DNA of 64,000 nt from DASYVD01 sp036000545 (GCA_036000545.1 DASYVD010000004.1:1-64000); one strand, 5' to 3'. Shown: positions 41,378-49,776, numbered from the stretch's first letter. The notes: generated by a model from the letters alone, not told the origin. Translations and numbers: made by a program.

Positions 41378-41449
41378 GCGCCCGTAGCTCAGGGGATAGA
41401 GCACCGGCCTCCGGAGCCGGGTGCGGAGGTTCGAATCCTCCCGGGCGCA
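41378..41449 (+). tRNA. tRNA-Arg (anticodon CCG)
   Basis: A 72-nt cloverleaf: acceptor GCGCCCG/CGGGCGC, D arm GCTC...GAGC, anticodon stem CCGGC/GCCGG with loop CTCCGGA (anticodon CCG at 41411-41413), T arm GGAGG-TTCGAAT-CCTCC, discriminator A. CCA is not encoded. It reads CGG, a common Arg codon in this GC-rich genome. TACTAT at 41365-41370 ends seven bases before the mature 5-prime end. Confidence 0.95.
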
Positions 41450-41573
41450 CACTGCCGGGGGCGTGCCTGCTCTGCTGATGTTCCCACCCCCGCTCTGCAG
41501 GTCAAAGCCTCCGTATAGGATGTGCAGGCACCCGGCCTGCATCACCGGAGGGCTGTCCCGACGAGGTGGCATC

Positions 41574-41984
41574 ATGAAGATAGACGTCTCGGAGTCGATC
41601 GCCCGCCCCCCGGCCGATGTGTTCCGCTTCGTGGCAACGGACCACGTCGAGAACCATCCGCGCTGGGATCCGCAAATGAACCTGGTTCAGGAGACGCCGG
41701 GCCCCATCGGCGTCGGCACCAGGATCCGCCGGCGCCATACTCGTGGGGAGACCCCGGTCGAGGGTGAGATGGAGGTCGTTGAGTTCGACCCCGGCCGCTC
41801 GATGGCGGCGGTGATCCGCGACGGCCCCATGGAGCTCCGCTCGCGGATGATCGTGGAGCCCGAGGGAGAGGAGCGCACCCGGCTGACGTTCGAGGTCGAA
41901 TCGGATGCCCCCCTCGAGATGATGGAGGATCCGATCCGGGGGAGCCTCCGGCGGATCAAGGAGCTCATCGAGGCTGAAGCATAG
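41574..41984 (+). CDS. SRPBCC-family protein
   Basis: A 136-residue START/SRPBCC-like protein beginning MKIDVSESIARPPADVFRFV, followed by HPRWDPQMNLVQETPGPIGVGTRI, a row of beta strands and a C-terminal helix (DPIRGSLRRIKELIEAEA). Such proteins bind hydrophobic ligands or act as cyclase/dehydratase-like enzymes; the ligand is unknown. The ATG at 41574 follows GAGGTGG. It stands alone 124 bases after the tRNA gene, with a long non-coding stretch behind it. Confidence 0.87.
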   Translation: MKIDVSESIARPPADVFRFVATDHVENHPRWDPQMNLVQETPGPIGVGTRIRRRHTRGETPVEGEMEVVEFDPGRSMAAVIRDGPMELRSRMIVEPEGEERTRLTFEVESDAPLEMMEDPIRGSLRRIKELIEAEA

Positions 41985-42582
41985 GGCGGTTCCTCGGAGT
42001 CGCCGCATGGCTCCGGACCGATACCCGACCTACCCCAACACTTAGGTCGACCTGAGTTCGAACCGGTCTCCAACGATTCTGACCCGTCGTCCCGGCACCT
42101 CCCGGGCGGCCGAAAGTCTGAGCGGACCGAGGCGCGACCCTCGTGGCGGGTCACGCCTCTTACACGGGCGCAATGGTCCGCACTGCGCGCCCTCTAGCTT
42201 CTAACCGGGACCGCACATCAGCTCCGGCCGTGGAGCGGGGAGAAATCGGGAGTTCCCCGGAGGCCGTGGAGAAATCGTGAAGGCTGGGCACTCGACCGTT
42301 CCAGAGCCCGCCGGAAACTTCAGCTCCCGCCCATCACGGAGAACCGCTGCTCGCATAACGACCCTGAGCGTCCCGCGCCGCTTCAGGCGACCGACCAAGA
42401 CTGGCCTTCCGCACCTCGAAACTCCCGTTGACGATCAGCCCGCCACTCGAATCAGCAGGTCGTTGCGGTGCCCATGTTTTCGGTGTCCCTCCGGGGGCAC
42501 GTGGAGAAATCGTGGAGTCTCTCTCCCCGATCTCTCCACGCCGGCTCCCTGCGTCCCGCCCGCGGGGAAGTGGCGAGGACGC
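41985..42582. other. Gene-poor stretch with repeated GTGGAGAAATCGTG motifs
   Basis: About 600 bases in which I see no credible gene on either strand. The word GTGGAGAAATCGTG occurs near 42265 and again at 42501-42514, and a related GTGGAGCGGGGAGAAATCGG lies near 42232. The right part holds a large inverted repeat listed separately. The rest resembles decayed sequence. Confidence 0.4.
42500..42540. repeat. 18-bp inverted repeat downstream of an exported-protein gene
   Basis: CGTGGAGAAATCGTGGAG (42500-42517) and CTCCCCGATCTCTCCACG (42523-42540) are reverse complements at 16 of 18 positions with a 5-base loop. It lies about 40 bases beyond the stop of the gene ending at 42583. It has no T-run on either side, so a Rho-independent terminator of classical form is unlikely; RNA protection or a pause site is possible. 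Confidence 0.6.
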
Positions 42583-43206
42583 TCAGCGGTTCACCCGGCC
42601 GCCCACGAGCACCCGGCGGCGCACAGCCACAGCAGCGAGTGACAGGGCGGCCAACCCCACGAGAACCACGACGATGCCCGCCCACGGCGCCGTCTGGGCC
42701 CCTGGTGCGGTATCTGGGGCACGCTCGCGAGTGGCGACCGAGGCAACGGGATTCGTTTCCGGCAGGCCGTGTTTCACGAGGTAATGGAAGAAGCCGAGGG
42801 AGCTCTGGTACCAGCCGGCAGTGATCGGCATGTTGACACCGGCTGTCAGCTCCTGGCCCGGCGGGGTATACGTCACCGGCCCGCCCTTCGCGTACGGATA
42901 CAGGTCCTGTCGGATGAGGACGTCGCTGAAGTCGAACCGGTAGGTCACGAGGTACCTGGGCCCCAGATCCGCGGGAGTCCGTCCCAACTCCTCGACCGAG
43001 TCGGCCCGGGTGTCGTCCAGACCGCCCGCCACATCGATCCCGGACTCCCATAGTCCCTCCGTGTCGGGGGCTTCGATCCTCAGCCCGCCTCCGAGTCCCG
43101 GGCCGGTGATGTTGGCCTCGGCGACGGACGCCTTGGCCGATGCGGGTCCAGCGGTGACCACGGTCGATATCGCCACCAGTCCTGCGAACAGCACCCGTGC
43201 TCTCAT
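42583..43206 (-). CDS. Exported, C-terminally membrane-anchored protein of unknown function
   Basis: A 207-residue protein with a signal peptide (RVLFAGLVAISTVVTAGPASA, cleavage near 24) and one C-terminal membrane helix (about 175-195) followed by an Arg-rich tail. The outer domain (about 30-155) is beta-rich: GPRYLVTYRFDF, VTYTPPGQEL, MPITAGWYQSSLGFFHYLV. LPETN at 148-152 looks like a sortase motif but is 22 residues from the helix, so sortase processing is doubtful. I do not recognise the family. ATG at 43206 follows AAGGA. No close neighbours on the same strand. Confidence 0.75.
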   Translation of the reverse strand: MRARVLFAGLVAISTVVTAGPASAKASVAEANITGPGLGGGLRIEAPDTEGLWESGIDVAGGLDDTRADSVEELGRTPADLGPRYLVTYRFDFSDVLIRQDLYPYAKGGPVTYTPPGQELTAGVNMPITAGWYQSSLGFFHYLVKHGLPETNPVASVATRERAPDTAPGAQTAPWAGIVVVLVGLAALSLAAVAVRRRVLVGGRVNR

Positions 43207-43641
43207 GGTCCTTCATCCTTACTCGGCTGCCTGCAGTACACCGCCAGTGGCTCGCCGGTTCCCTTCCCATTTCCCCAGGATTTCGGCGTTACCCACAGGC
43301 CCGGACCTGCGACGGCCGGGTTCGTACCACTGCACCTCCGCCTCTGCGATCGGGAATCGAACTCACGGGGTTCGGCGGCGGTAGTAACCGCCTCGCCGAA
43401 TCTTGGCGTGGCGCTTGCTGAGAGCAACCGGCAGCCCTTCTACCTGCGGATACTTTTTCGACTTCTGTCCAGTTGGGTGCACCTAGGGCGTCTCCACAGA
43501 CAACCCGACCAATGAAACGCCCCCCGCGAGCGGCTGGTTTATCGGATTCCTCGCATCTTTTCGAGTATGGCAAGGGTTCCGTAAGGGTCCGATAAGCCGC
43601 AGCCCCTACCGTAGACCCGTCCATACCGCGGAGGTGGTCGC
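43207..43641. other. Intergenic region with candidate regulatory repeats
   Basis: Divergent gap between two exported-protein genes. It holds TTATCGGA at about 43539 paired with TCCGATAA at about 43588, and the tandem 11-bp repeat listed at 43574-43594. The left part (about 43290-43400) has fragments like a tRNA T-loop but no cloverleaf. No protein gene is convincing here. Confidence 0.4.
43574..43594 (+). promoter_or_regulatory. Tandem 11-bp direct repeat upstream of an exported-protein gene
   Basis: GGGTTCCGTAAGGGTCCGATA: two half-sites GGTTCC (43575) and GGTCC (43586) start 11 bases apart, 56 bp before the ATG at 43642. Spacing and sequence match the site at 54408-54424. Direct repeats of 10-11 bp are how OmpR/PhoP-type regulators usually bind, so this is a candidate site for the regulator encoded at 53634-54332. 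Confidence 0.5.
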
Positions 43642-44547
43642 ATGCGAGGGAACCGATCCCGGCGACTGGCCGGCACGCTCTTGCTTGCTCTCGGTCTCGC
43701 CACCGGCGTGTCAACGGGCGCGAGCGCTTCGCATCTACGGCCCGCCCACGAGATCAAGCTGCGCGTCGAGCGCCTGCAGCGGCTCGAGGGCGCCTTCTAC
43801 GAGCTCTGGGTCGTCAAGGGGACCCGGAAGGAATCCGCCGGGTCGTTCAACGTTACCGACAGCGGGCGGCTGGAGGACGGGTTCGGCCACCGGGCCCGGT
43901 TCTTCTCTCGGATCGATCCCGCACAGGCCGACGCCCTGGTCGTGACGATCGAGCCGCTTCCTGACCCGGACCCAGGCCCGAGCGGGATCGCCATCCTCAC
44001 GGGCGCACCTGGCCGCCACGACGCGATGCTTCGCTTCCCCGTGAACCAGCGGCGCATGAGGGGATCCTTCATCCTCGCCACTCCTACCGACTCGGACAGC
44101 ACCAACGAGACGGCCGGCGTGTGGTTCCTCGATCCGGCGGCCGGCCCGGGACCTTCGCTCATCCTTCCCCAGCTTCCCGGTGGCTGGGTGTTCGAGGGCT
44201 GGGGGGTCACCCAGGGACACCCCCTCACGACGGGGCGGTTCACCGCGGCCTCGGGTGCCGACTCGGCGGCGCCTTTCTCCGGACCGAACCCCGGGCCACC
44301 GTTTCCGGGAGAGGACTTCTTGATGAATCTGCCGCCGGAGATCACCCGGCCCGTCGACCTGGCCGACGGCAGCTCGGCCATCGTCCTCACCCTGGAGCCG
44401 GACCTCTCCGGCGTGGACCCCACTGGCGAAGGCCCATTCTCGATCAAGCCGCTTCTGGCAGCTGTGCCGGCGGGCGCGGCGGATCACACGTCGATCGAGC
44501 TTTCCCTGGATCTGAGCACCGTCCCCATCGGGAGGGCGACCTACTGA
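43642..44547 (+). CDS. Exported protein with RskA-like (anti-sigma-K C-terminal type) domain
   Basis: A 301-residue protein with a signal peptide (RRLAGTLLLALGLATGVSTGASA). The mature part shows YELWVVKGTRKESAGSFNVTDSG and ADALVVTIEPLPDPDPGPSGIAILTG, the pattern of the extracytoplasmic RskA anti-sigma domain, yet no membrane helix or cytosolic zinc domain is present, so it is not a complete anti-sigma factor. The second half (about 130-301) is unassigned. It may sense envelope stress or bind a surface ligand; this is inference. GGAGG lies nine bases before the ATG. A promoter-proximal repeat is shared with the gene at 54477. Confidence 0.75.
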   Translation: MRGNRSRRLAGTLLLALGLATGVSTGASASHLRPAHEIKLRVERLQRLEGAFYELWVVKGTRKESAGSFNVTDSGRLEDGFGHRARFFSRIDPAQADALVVTIEPLPDPDPGPSGIAILTGAPGRHDAMLRFPVNQRRMRGSFILATPTDSDSTNETAGVWFLDPAAGPGPSLILPQLPGGWVFEGWGVTQGHPLTTGRFTAASGADSAAPFSGPNPGPPFPGEDFLMNLPPEITRPVDLADGSSAIVLTLEPDLSGVDPTGEGPFSIKPLLAAVPAGAADHTSIELSLDLSTVPIGRATY

Positions 44548-44577
44548 GGCTGGCCGCCCCAGTGTGACCGCGGTCGT

Positions 44578-45615
44578 TCACACGGACGGAGCGAACCGGA
44601 GGTCACGCGTTTCGGCGTCGGCGGCTACGAAGGCGAGCAGCCGTGCGCCCTCCTCGGCCACGGCGGTGCGGTCCCGTGGCGCCAGTGGCTCGAAGGGCTC
44701 GATCACCAGGCTCGCTCCGCCGCCGACGCGCTGCAGCTTCCAAGTTGCGCGGACGAAGCCGTCCACCAGCACCGTGGGCGTCCCGATGCCGAGCCTGCGG
44801 TCCTGGTCGGAGATGATGCGGCTGCGGTCGTCGTGGGAGAGAAGCACATTGTCGAACTGTGGCAGGAAGCGAGGTGGGGCTGGTGTGTCCGGGTCGGGCC
44901 GGGGCGCATCGGGCAAGTCGAACAGCTCGCGGCCGCGCTCGTCCCGGAAGGTGCGCAGGTGTGGGCGGAGTCGTTCGACCACCTCGCGCAGGCCGGTCAG
45001 CCAGGACCACGTCCGGATGTCTGCGACCGTTGCCGGGCCGAACGCCGCCAGGTACCGCCTGACCATCTCGTCGGGCGAAGGGTCGGGATCCAGGGCACGG
45101 CCGAGCCAGGCCTCCACCGTGGTCCAGATAGCCTGCCCGCTGACTCCCCAGACCCCGCGGGGCGGCATCTGGACCACTGGGACCAGGAAGCGGATGGCGT
45201 ACGCGAGGGATGCTGCATCGCGATCTGTCCAACGCTCTCCTAGGATCTCCCGCAGCGCCGCGGTGGTGCGCGGCCGTTCCTCGACGAGGGTCCGCCCCGC
45301 CGTCAGGAGCGCTTCCATGTCCATCCCTTCGAGGTTCCGGCGGAACGGGCTGGTCGAGAAGGCGCGTTCCAAGACCGACTGGACGACGGGGCGAAGCGCC
45401 ACACAGTCGCGCGCGGTCACCAGGTGCAGCGTCGTGCGGATCAGCGGGACGCGCACCGCCTGTCGGTCGTTGATCATCTGGGCCAGCTCATCCGGGCGGA
45501 AGCCGTGCAGCCGCGTCCACAGCCCGAGGTAGGGATCGGTCGGGACCTGCGCCTGCATGCCGACAAGCCGCTCGATCGCATCGTAGGCAGGGAGCTTCCG
45601 GCGACGGAGCAGCAT
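44578..45615 (-). CDS. Winged-helix DNA-binding domain protein (HTH_42 / DUF1006 type)
   Basis: At least 345 residues of the winged-helix family PF06224: LPAYDAIERLVGMQAQVPTDPYLGLWTRL, then IRTTLHLVTARDC, and the C-terminal FDNVLLSHDDRSRII with VLVDGFVRATWKL. Members include the AlkX/YcaQ-type DNA glycosylases, but many actinobacterial homologues are uncharacterised. Family homology appears to begin about 18 codons upstream (LNRSLLERH, near 45666), where no ATG, GTG or TTG is available; the first ATG after the neighbouring stop is 45615. A non-standard or upstream start is possible. Convergent with the gene ending at 44547. Confidence 0.8.
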   Translation of the reverse strand: MLLRRRKLPAYDAIERLVGMQAQVPTDPYLGLWTRLHGFRPDELAQMINDRQAVRVPLIRTTLHLVTARDCVALRPVVQSVLERAFSTSPFRRNLEGMDMEALLTAGRTLVEERPRTTAALREILGERWTDRDAASLAYAIRFLVPVVQMPPRGVWGVSGQAIWTTVEAWLGRALDPDPSPDEMVRRYLAAFGPATVADIRTWSWLTGLREVVERLRPHLRTFRDERGRELFDLPDAPRPDPDTPAPPRFLPQFDNVLLSHDDRSRIISDQDRRLGIGTPTVLVDGFVRATWKLQRVGGGASLVIEPFEPLAPRDRTAVAEEGARLLAFVAADAETRDLRFAPSV

Positions 45616-45671
45616 ATGCCGCTCGAGCAGCGAGCGGTTGAGCGCGCGCCGGCCGAGGACGGGAACCGAGG

Positions 45672-46502
45672 CTATCCCAGGCCTCGGGCGTCCTGCTTCA
45701 GCGCGGTGTCGACCGCCAGCGAAGCGGCCACCACGAGGCTCCGCAGGGGATCCTCGAGCGGCCGGTGGATCTGAACCACGTAATTGTCGGCCGTCGTGAA
45801 CAGGGTCTTGGCCAGGCCCTCCCACGTCTTCGTGATCCGAGCGACTTCCATCCCCGACTGGTCCTGAATGTTGAAGTTCCACGCCCGCCAGTTCTCCGCG
45901 TTGATCGAGCCGCACGCCTGACCACCGGCCTCGAGCGAGAACCGGATCTTCCCGATGACGTTCTGCTGGACGATCTGGCCGATCTCCCGGCCGCCGGCGT
46001 CCTCTACGACGATTCGTGACTTGAGGAGCTTCGCGGGTCGCGTGAGCCGCAGGATGACGCTACCCCTCGTGTCGACGATCTCGAGTCGATGAGTCAGGTA
46101 CTGATCCAGCGAGGTGAGCAGCCGCAGGGCCTTGCGGGCGGTGCTCTGGCCGACCTGTCGAACGGCGCCGATCTGGTTCGCCTCGCGATCGAAGACCGCG
46201 TACTCGTTGGTCAGCTCGAAGATCTTGGCCTTCTGGTTGACCACGAGCACGGGCTCGGTGAGCACGGTGCCGCCGCCGGGCATCCCCGCTCCCTGGGCGC
46301 CCGCCCGGGTCACGTCTTGACGGATCTTGTCCGGCGAGCGCTGGACGGTAGGGACCGTCGGGCTGCCTACTGGCTCATCCATGCTCGTTTGACCACCGGT
46401 GGAGACGTGAGCAGTCCACGCTCGTCCGTCCCAGTACCGCAGCTCGTCCCGGCCCAGCGGGTCGGGGTACCAGCCGGCCGCGGCTTCGCCTCCGCTGGTC
46501 AC
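45672..46502 (-). CDS. DUF2510 + phospholipid scramblase-related protein
   Basis: A 276-residue protein. The N-terminus is a DUF2510 module (GWYPDPLGRDELRYWDGRAWTAHV, about 10-33), common in actinobacterial membrane-linked proteins. After a linker comes a scramblase/LURP-one-like beta-barrel domain (about 80-270: VLVVNQKAKIFELTNEYAVFDREANQIGAVRQ, TRGSVILRLTRPAKLLKSRIVVED, AWNFNIQDQSGMEVARITKTW). No N-terminal membrane helix is seen. Eukaryotic scramblases move phospholipids; bacterial relatives are uncharacterised, so lipid transfer is only a hypothesis. Confidence 0.88.
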   Translation of the reverse strand: MTSGGEAAAGWYPDPLGRDELRYWDGRAWTAHVSTGGQTSMDEPVGSPTVPTVQRSPDKIRQDVTRAGAQGAGMPGGGTVLTEPVLVVNQKAKIFELTNEYAVFDREANQIGAVRQVGQSTARKALRLLTSLDQYLTHRLEIVDTRGSVILRLTRPAKLLKSRIVVEDAGGREIGQIVQQNVIGKIRFSLEAGGQACGSINAENWRAWNFNIQDQSGMEVARITKTWEGLAKTLFTTADNYVVQIHRPLEDPLRSLVVAASLAVDTALKQDARGLG

Positions 46503-46615
46503 GGCCGGGACGCTACCAGGTCGGGGCGCGATATGCGCGAATGGGAGTCGGACGTGGCGGGTGCTTCCTTCTCACTCTCCTGCGAGGGCCGACCGGCCCT
46601 CTCGCCGTCGCCCTA

Positions 46616-47722
46616 TCAGGCGACGGCCTGTTGCTCCGAGGCCGGCGGATCGGGAGGCGGTGGCAAGACCGCTCGAACGCCGGCCGCGCTGACACCGGGA
46701 ACCAGGCGAGTGGCCTGGCCGGAGCGCCACGCGTACAGGGTTCCCTCTCCCTCGCAACCAGCCTCACGCGCCAGCACGAGGAGCTCGCCATTCGGGAGCC
46801 ATCCGACCGGCTCGGTCGAGAGCCCTTTGAGCTCCCCTGCCAGCTCCGTGACGGCACCGTCCCACACTCGCGTCGTGTTGCCCTCTTCGCAGGAGCCCAC
46901 GGTGTAGGCGACGTTCTCCGAGATGAACTCGGAGGCGATCACGTCCCCCATCTCCGTGGAAGCGGTATCGAGCCTCCCGAGCTCGGCATCACGGGTCGCG
47001 CCTTTCTTGTCCTGCAAGGCCAGGCGAAGCGAGTGGACGTCGTATCGATCGTCGTGTTCCGCCGCGTAGTAGATCGTCGTGCCGTCGTGCGCGAACGAGA
47101 GGGAGAAGATCCTTCGAGCGTCTTCGCCGATCGCGAGGAGTTGGACATCCTTTCCCACGTTCGTGGCCAGCCACAGACCGTAGGTTCCGTCTTCAGCGGT
47201 TCCAGTAACCGCGACATGCGTTCCTGCAGGGTGATAGACGACCTCATCGTGGTCGGCGAGGAACGAGATGTCGGCGGGCTCGTCGCTGAACGCATCCACC
47301 TTCATCAGCCGCCCCTCCGACACGTAGACGATCGCCCGCCCGGTCGGTCGAGACCAGGCGATCGACTCGGAGACGTCGTCGAGGGAGACGACTCCCTCGC
47401 CCTCGTACCTGCGGAGATCGCCGAAGCTCACGCGATCACCCTCTGGGCCCCAGTCGAGATCCAACGCCTGAGGGATCTCGAGGACGCAACGCGCGACGGT
47501 CCCGGATCGGCGGGCCACGTACAGTTCTGAGCCGAGGACGAAGCTCACCTCGGACCCGTGAAGTCTGCGGAGACCGCCACATCCTCCGGTGATCTGGAAC
47601 ACGCCGGCGCCACCGGGCTGAGAAGGCGACGGCCCGTCGGTGTTCGGCCCCTGCCCTTGGGGCGTGCAGCCCACCGCGAGGAGGAACCAGCAGATCACCG
47701 GGGCAAGGAGCCTTAGCTTCAC
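46616..47722 (-). CDS. Lipoprotein with TolB/WD40-like beta-propeller
   Basis: A 368-residue secreted lipoprotein. The signal peptide ends in a lipobox (LLAVGC, Cys19), followed by a Gly/Pro/Ser linker. The rest shows repeated four-stranded blade patterns: VSFVLGSELYVARR, LDLDWGPEGDRVSFGDL, IVYVSEGRLMKVD, GTTIYYAAEHDDRYDVHSLRL and GWLPNGELLVLAREAG, as in PD40/TolB-like propellers. It has no catalytic residues I can identify. A surface sensor or scaffold role is plausible. It stands 77 bases from azlD with no clear operon partner. Confidence 0.82.
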   Translation of the reverse strand: MKLRLLAPVICWFLLAVGCTPQGQGPNTDGPSPSQPGGAGVFQITGGCGGLRRLHGSEVSFVLGSELYVARRSGTVARCVLEIPQALDLDWGPEGDRVSFGDLRRYEGEGVVSLDDVSESIAWSRPTGRAIVYVSEGRLMKVDAFSDEPADISFLADHDEVVYHPAGTHVAVTGTAEDGTYGLWLATNVGKDVQLLAIGEDARRIFSLSFAHDGTTIYYAAEHDDRYDVHSLRLALQDKKGATRDAELGRLDTASTEMGDVIASEFISENVAYTVGSCEEGNTTRVWDGAVTELAGELKGLSTEPVGWLPNGELLVLAREAGCEGEGTLYAWRSGQATRLVPGVSAAGVRAVLPPPPDPPASEQQAVA

Positions 47723-47798
47723 GCGCCCAGCAGCCTACCGCTTCGGGCCGTTCGGCTGCGGACCGCCCAACGAGAGCTCGGGCCCGGAGCTGGCCGCC

Positions 47799-48107
47799 CT
47801 ACGCGATCAGCCGGAACGTCGCGGTGGCTGCCGCGGCAACGACGACCACGACGAGCACGGGCGCACGGAGGGCGAGCGCCACGAGAGCCACAGAGAGGCC
47901 TAGGACGCGCTCGTCCAGAACAAGGCTGCGGCCGAAGCCGAACACCTGAGTGGCAACCAGCGCCGCCAGAAGCGCCGGGGCCAAGAGCGTCACGACATCC
48001 AGCACGCGAGGGGGAAGCTCTCGTCCGCCGAGGATCACCGGGCCGGTCGCCTTGATCAGCATCGTGGCGACGCCGATCACGGCGATGGCTATCCATCCCG
48101 CGCTCAC
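47799..48107 (-). CDS. azlD: AzlD-family branched-chain amino acid export subunit
   Basis: A 102-residue membrane protein with three or four helices (VSAGWIAIAVIGVATMLIKATGP, RVLDVVTLLAPALLAALVATQVFG, SVALVALALRAPVLVVVVVAAAATA). Small AzlD subunits pair with AzlC to export branched-chain amino acids. GTG at 48107 overlaps the azlC stop (GTGA), which confirms coupling. The frame opening at 48470 is a shadow over azlC. Confidence 0.9.
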   Translation of the reverse strand: MSAGWIAIAVIGVATMLIKATGPVILGGRELPPRVLDVVTLLAPALLAALVATQVFGFGRSLVLDERVLGLSVALVALALRAPVLVVVVVAAAATATFRLIA

Positions 48108-48757
48108 GATCTCCGGAGCCCCACGAGACAACCAGCGCTGGCGGCCAGGATGGGCAGCCCTAGTGGGACGAACGGCGTGAGGACGAGCGCGATGGACGCC
48201 CCCAGGACCGCAGCCACGATGCCTCGCCTCTCGCGGAGCTGCGACCACAGTAGGGCAAGGAACAACGCGGGGAAGGCTGCGTCGAGGCCGAGCGCCGTCG
48301 GATCGCCTATCGCCTGCGCCCCAAGGGCCCCGAGCGCGGTGGTGCTGACCCACGTGACGTAGAGAACGGCACCGGCGCCGATCAGCAGCCCGCGGTCGAA
48401 TCGGCCACCTCGATTGGCGATGGCCCAGGACTCGTCCACCACGAGCTGAGCGAGGAGGAAGCGCTTCCACAGGGAACCACCCAGTACCGGTGCCACCGAG
48501 ACCCCGATGGGCGCGTATCGAGCGTTCAGGAGGATGGCCGCGACCACAGCCGCCGCCACGGCTCCACCGGCATCGAGGATCGAGGCCGCGGCGAACTGAG
48601 CGGAGCCCGCGAAGGTAGTGGCGGACATGACCACGGCGCCGAGAGACCCGAATCCCGCCGATCGGGCCAACAGGCCGAAGGGGATGCCGAACGCTCCCAC
48701 CGCCACCGCGAAGGGAAGAGCCGCGCGCGCGCCATCACGGAACCGAGAGGAGGGCAT
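48104..48757 (-). CDS. azlC: AzlC-family branched-chain amino acid export permease
   Basis: A 217-residue membrane protein of the AzlC family, with the opening FRDGARAALPFAVAVGAFGIPFGLLARSAG, the conserved MSATTFAGSAQFAAASIL and ARYAPIGVSVAPVL. Five or six helices. It exports branched-chain amino acids or analogues together with AzlD. ATG at 48757 is used; ATG at 48772 is equally possible, and neither has a clear ribosome site. No Lrp-type regulator is adjacent on this side. Confidence 0.88.
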   Translation of the reverse strand: MPSSRFRDGARAALPFAVAVGAFGIPFGLLARSAGFGSLGAVVMSATTFAGSAQFAAASILDAGGAVAAAVVAAILLNARYAPIGVSVAPVLGGSLWKRFLLAQLVVDESWAIANRGGRFDRGLLIGAGAVLYVTWVSTTALGALGAQAIGDPTALGLDAAFPALFLALLWSQLRERRGIVAAVLGASIALVLTPFVPLGLPILAASAGCLVGLRRS

Positions 48758-48806
48758 CGGTTGGCGGAGCATAGCGCTCGCCCGGGGAGGAACTTGAGCT
48801 CCCTCG

Positions 48807-49277
48807 GTGCCCCAACACACGGAACTCTGGACGTGCCCGAAGTGCGGAAGGCGGTTCGTCTCCCGCAACATGTGGCACGCCTGCGGCTACTACTCGGTGG
48901 ACGGGTTCCTGGAGGGAAAGGGTCCAGGGGCCCGCAAGCTATTCGATCGATTCGAAGAGCCGATCCAGCGTGTGGCCCGTGTGAGCTCGCGCCGGCGAAG
49001 ACACGGGTGGCGTTCATGGGCCGGGTTCGATTCGCCGGCGTAACCAGGTGAGCGATCGAGGGATGGCGCTCGCCTTCGGAATGCCCAGATCCCTGTCCCA
49101 TCCACGGGTCCGCAAGATCGGCGGTTCGGCCCCACGTGGCACGTTCACACCGTCCGGATCAGCTCGCTCGAGGAACTCGACGACGAGCTCCTGGAGTGGC
49201 TTCGCGAGTCGTACCACCAGATGGGGATGCAGGAGCGACTGGCTAACTGGAAGCCGGCTCCGGTGCGGGAGCGCTGA
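48807..49277 (+). pseudogene. DUF5655-like zinc-ribbon protein gene with frameshifts
   Basis: Fragments of one protein in three frames. GTG at 48807 starts MPQHTELWTCPKCGRRFVSR and continues NMWHACGYYSVDGFLEGKGPGARKLFDRFEEPIQRV (zinc-ribbon CPKC plus C). A shifted frame gives APAKTRVAFMGRVRFAGVTR, a third gives MALAFGMPRSLSHPRVRKIG, and a fourth change gives RFGPTWHVHTVRISSLEELDDELLEWLRESYHQM to the stop at 49277. Joined, they form the usual 150-160 residue DUF5655-type protein. Breaks fall near 48985, 49048 and 49122. Decay or sequencing indels could explain it. Confidence 0.7.
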
Positions 49278-49284
49278 GCCCCGG

Positions 49285-49752
49285 TTACCTGGCGGCCGCC
49301 GCCCGGCCTCTGGCCAACTCGGCGTCGGCATCCGCCACCTTGCGAAGGAGATCGCGCAGCTGGCGCTGCTCGGCGGCGGTGAGCGCGCTGAACGAGGAGG
49401 GGGGCTCGTGGAGCACCTCGAAGGCGCGTTTCCTGGCTGCGATGCCCTCCTCGGTGAGGGCGATCATCTTCACCCGGCGGTCGGTAGGGTGGGGCCTTCG
49501 CTCGGTCAGGCCTCGCTCCTCCAGCGCGTCGGCCAGGTTGGTCACGTACGACGCGTCACACCGCCAGTGGTCGGCGAGGTCCCGCATGGGCAGGCCCTCG
49601 CCGGGTTCGAGGTGGAAGAGCGTCTTCAAAAGACCCGGGGACACTCCGACAGCGGCGCTCGCCTCGGTCATTCGGGTATGAGCCTCACCATCGAAGATGA
49701 GCTCGAAGATGGTGCGCCACGCCTCCCGACCTGCCCTGGTGTTCACGTCCAC
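49285..49752 (-). CDS. MarR-family transcriptional regulator
   Basis: A 155-residue winged-helix dimer: GLLKTLFHLEPGEGLPMRDLADHWRCDASYVTNLADALEERGLTERRPHPTDRRVKMIALTEEG is a full MarR DNA-binding core (recognition helix YVTNLADAL, wing PTDRRVK). Start GTG at 49752. It is divergent from a drug-type ABC exporter at 49880, and the gap contains two inverted repeats overlapping that promoter, so repression of the exporter and possible release by its substrate is the natural inference. Confidence 0.93.
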   Translation of the reverse strand: MDVNTRAGREAWRTIFELIFDGEAHTRMTEASAAVGVSPGLLKTLFHLEPGEGLPMRDLADHWRCDASYVTNLADALEERGLTERRPHPTDRRVKMIALTEEGIAARKRAFEVLHEPPSSFSALTAAEQRQLRDLLRKVADADAELARGRAAAAR

Positions 49753-49776
49753 ATGCTACTTCGTTCATGGACGGAC

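Noticed and set aside
42760..42840. LPETN in the exported protein as a sortase signal
   Set aside because: It is 22 residues from the membrane helix and lacks the usual LPxTG-helix-basic tail layout; no sortase gene is nearby.
43290..43400. tRNA-like fragments (GAGTTCGATTCCCG and GGGTTCGTACC) in the gap before the exported-protein gene
   Set aside because: Neither strand gives acceptor, D and anticodon stems that pair; only T-loop-like words are present.
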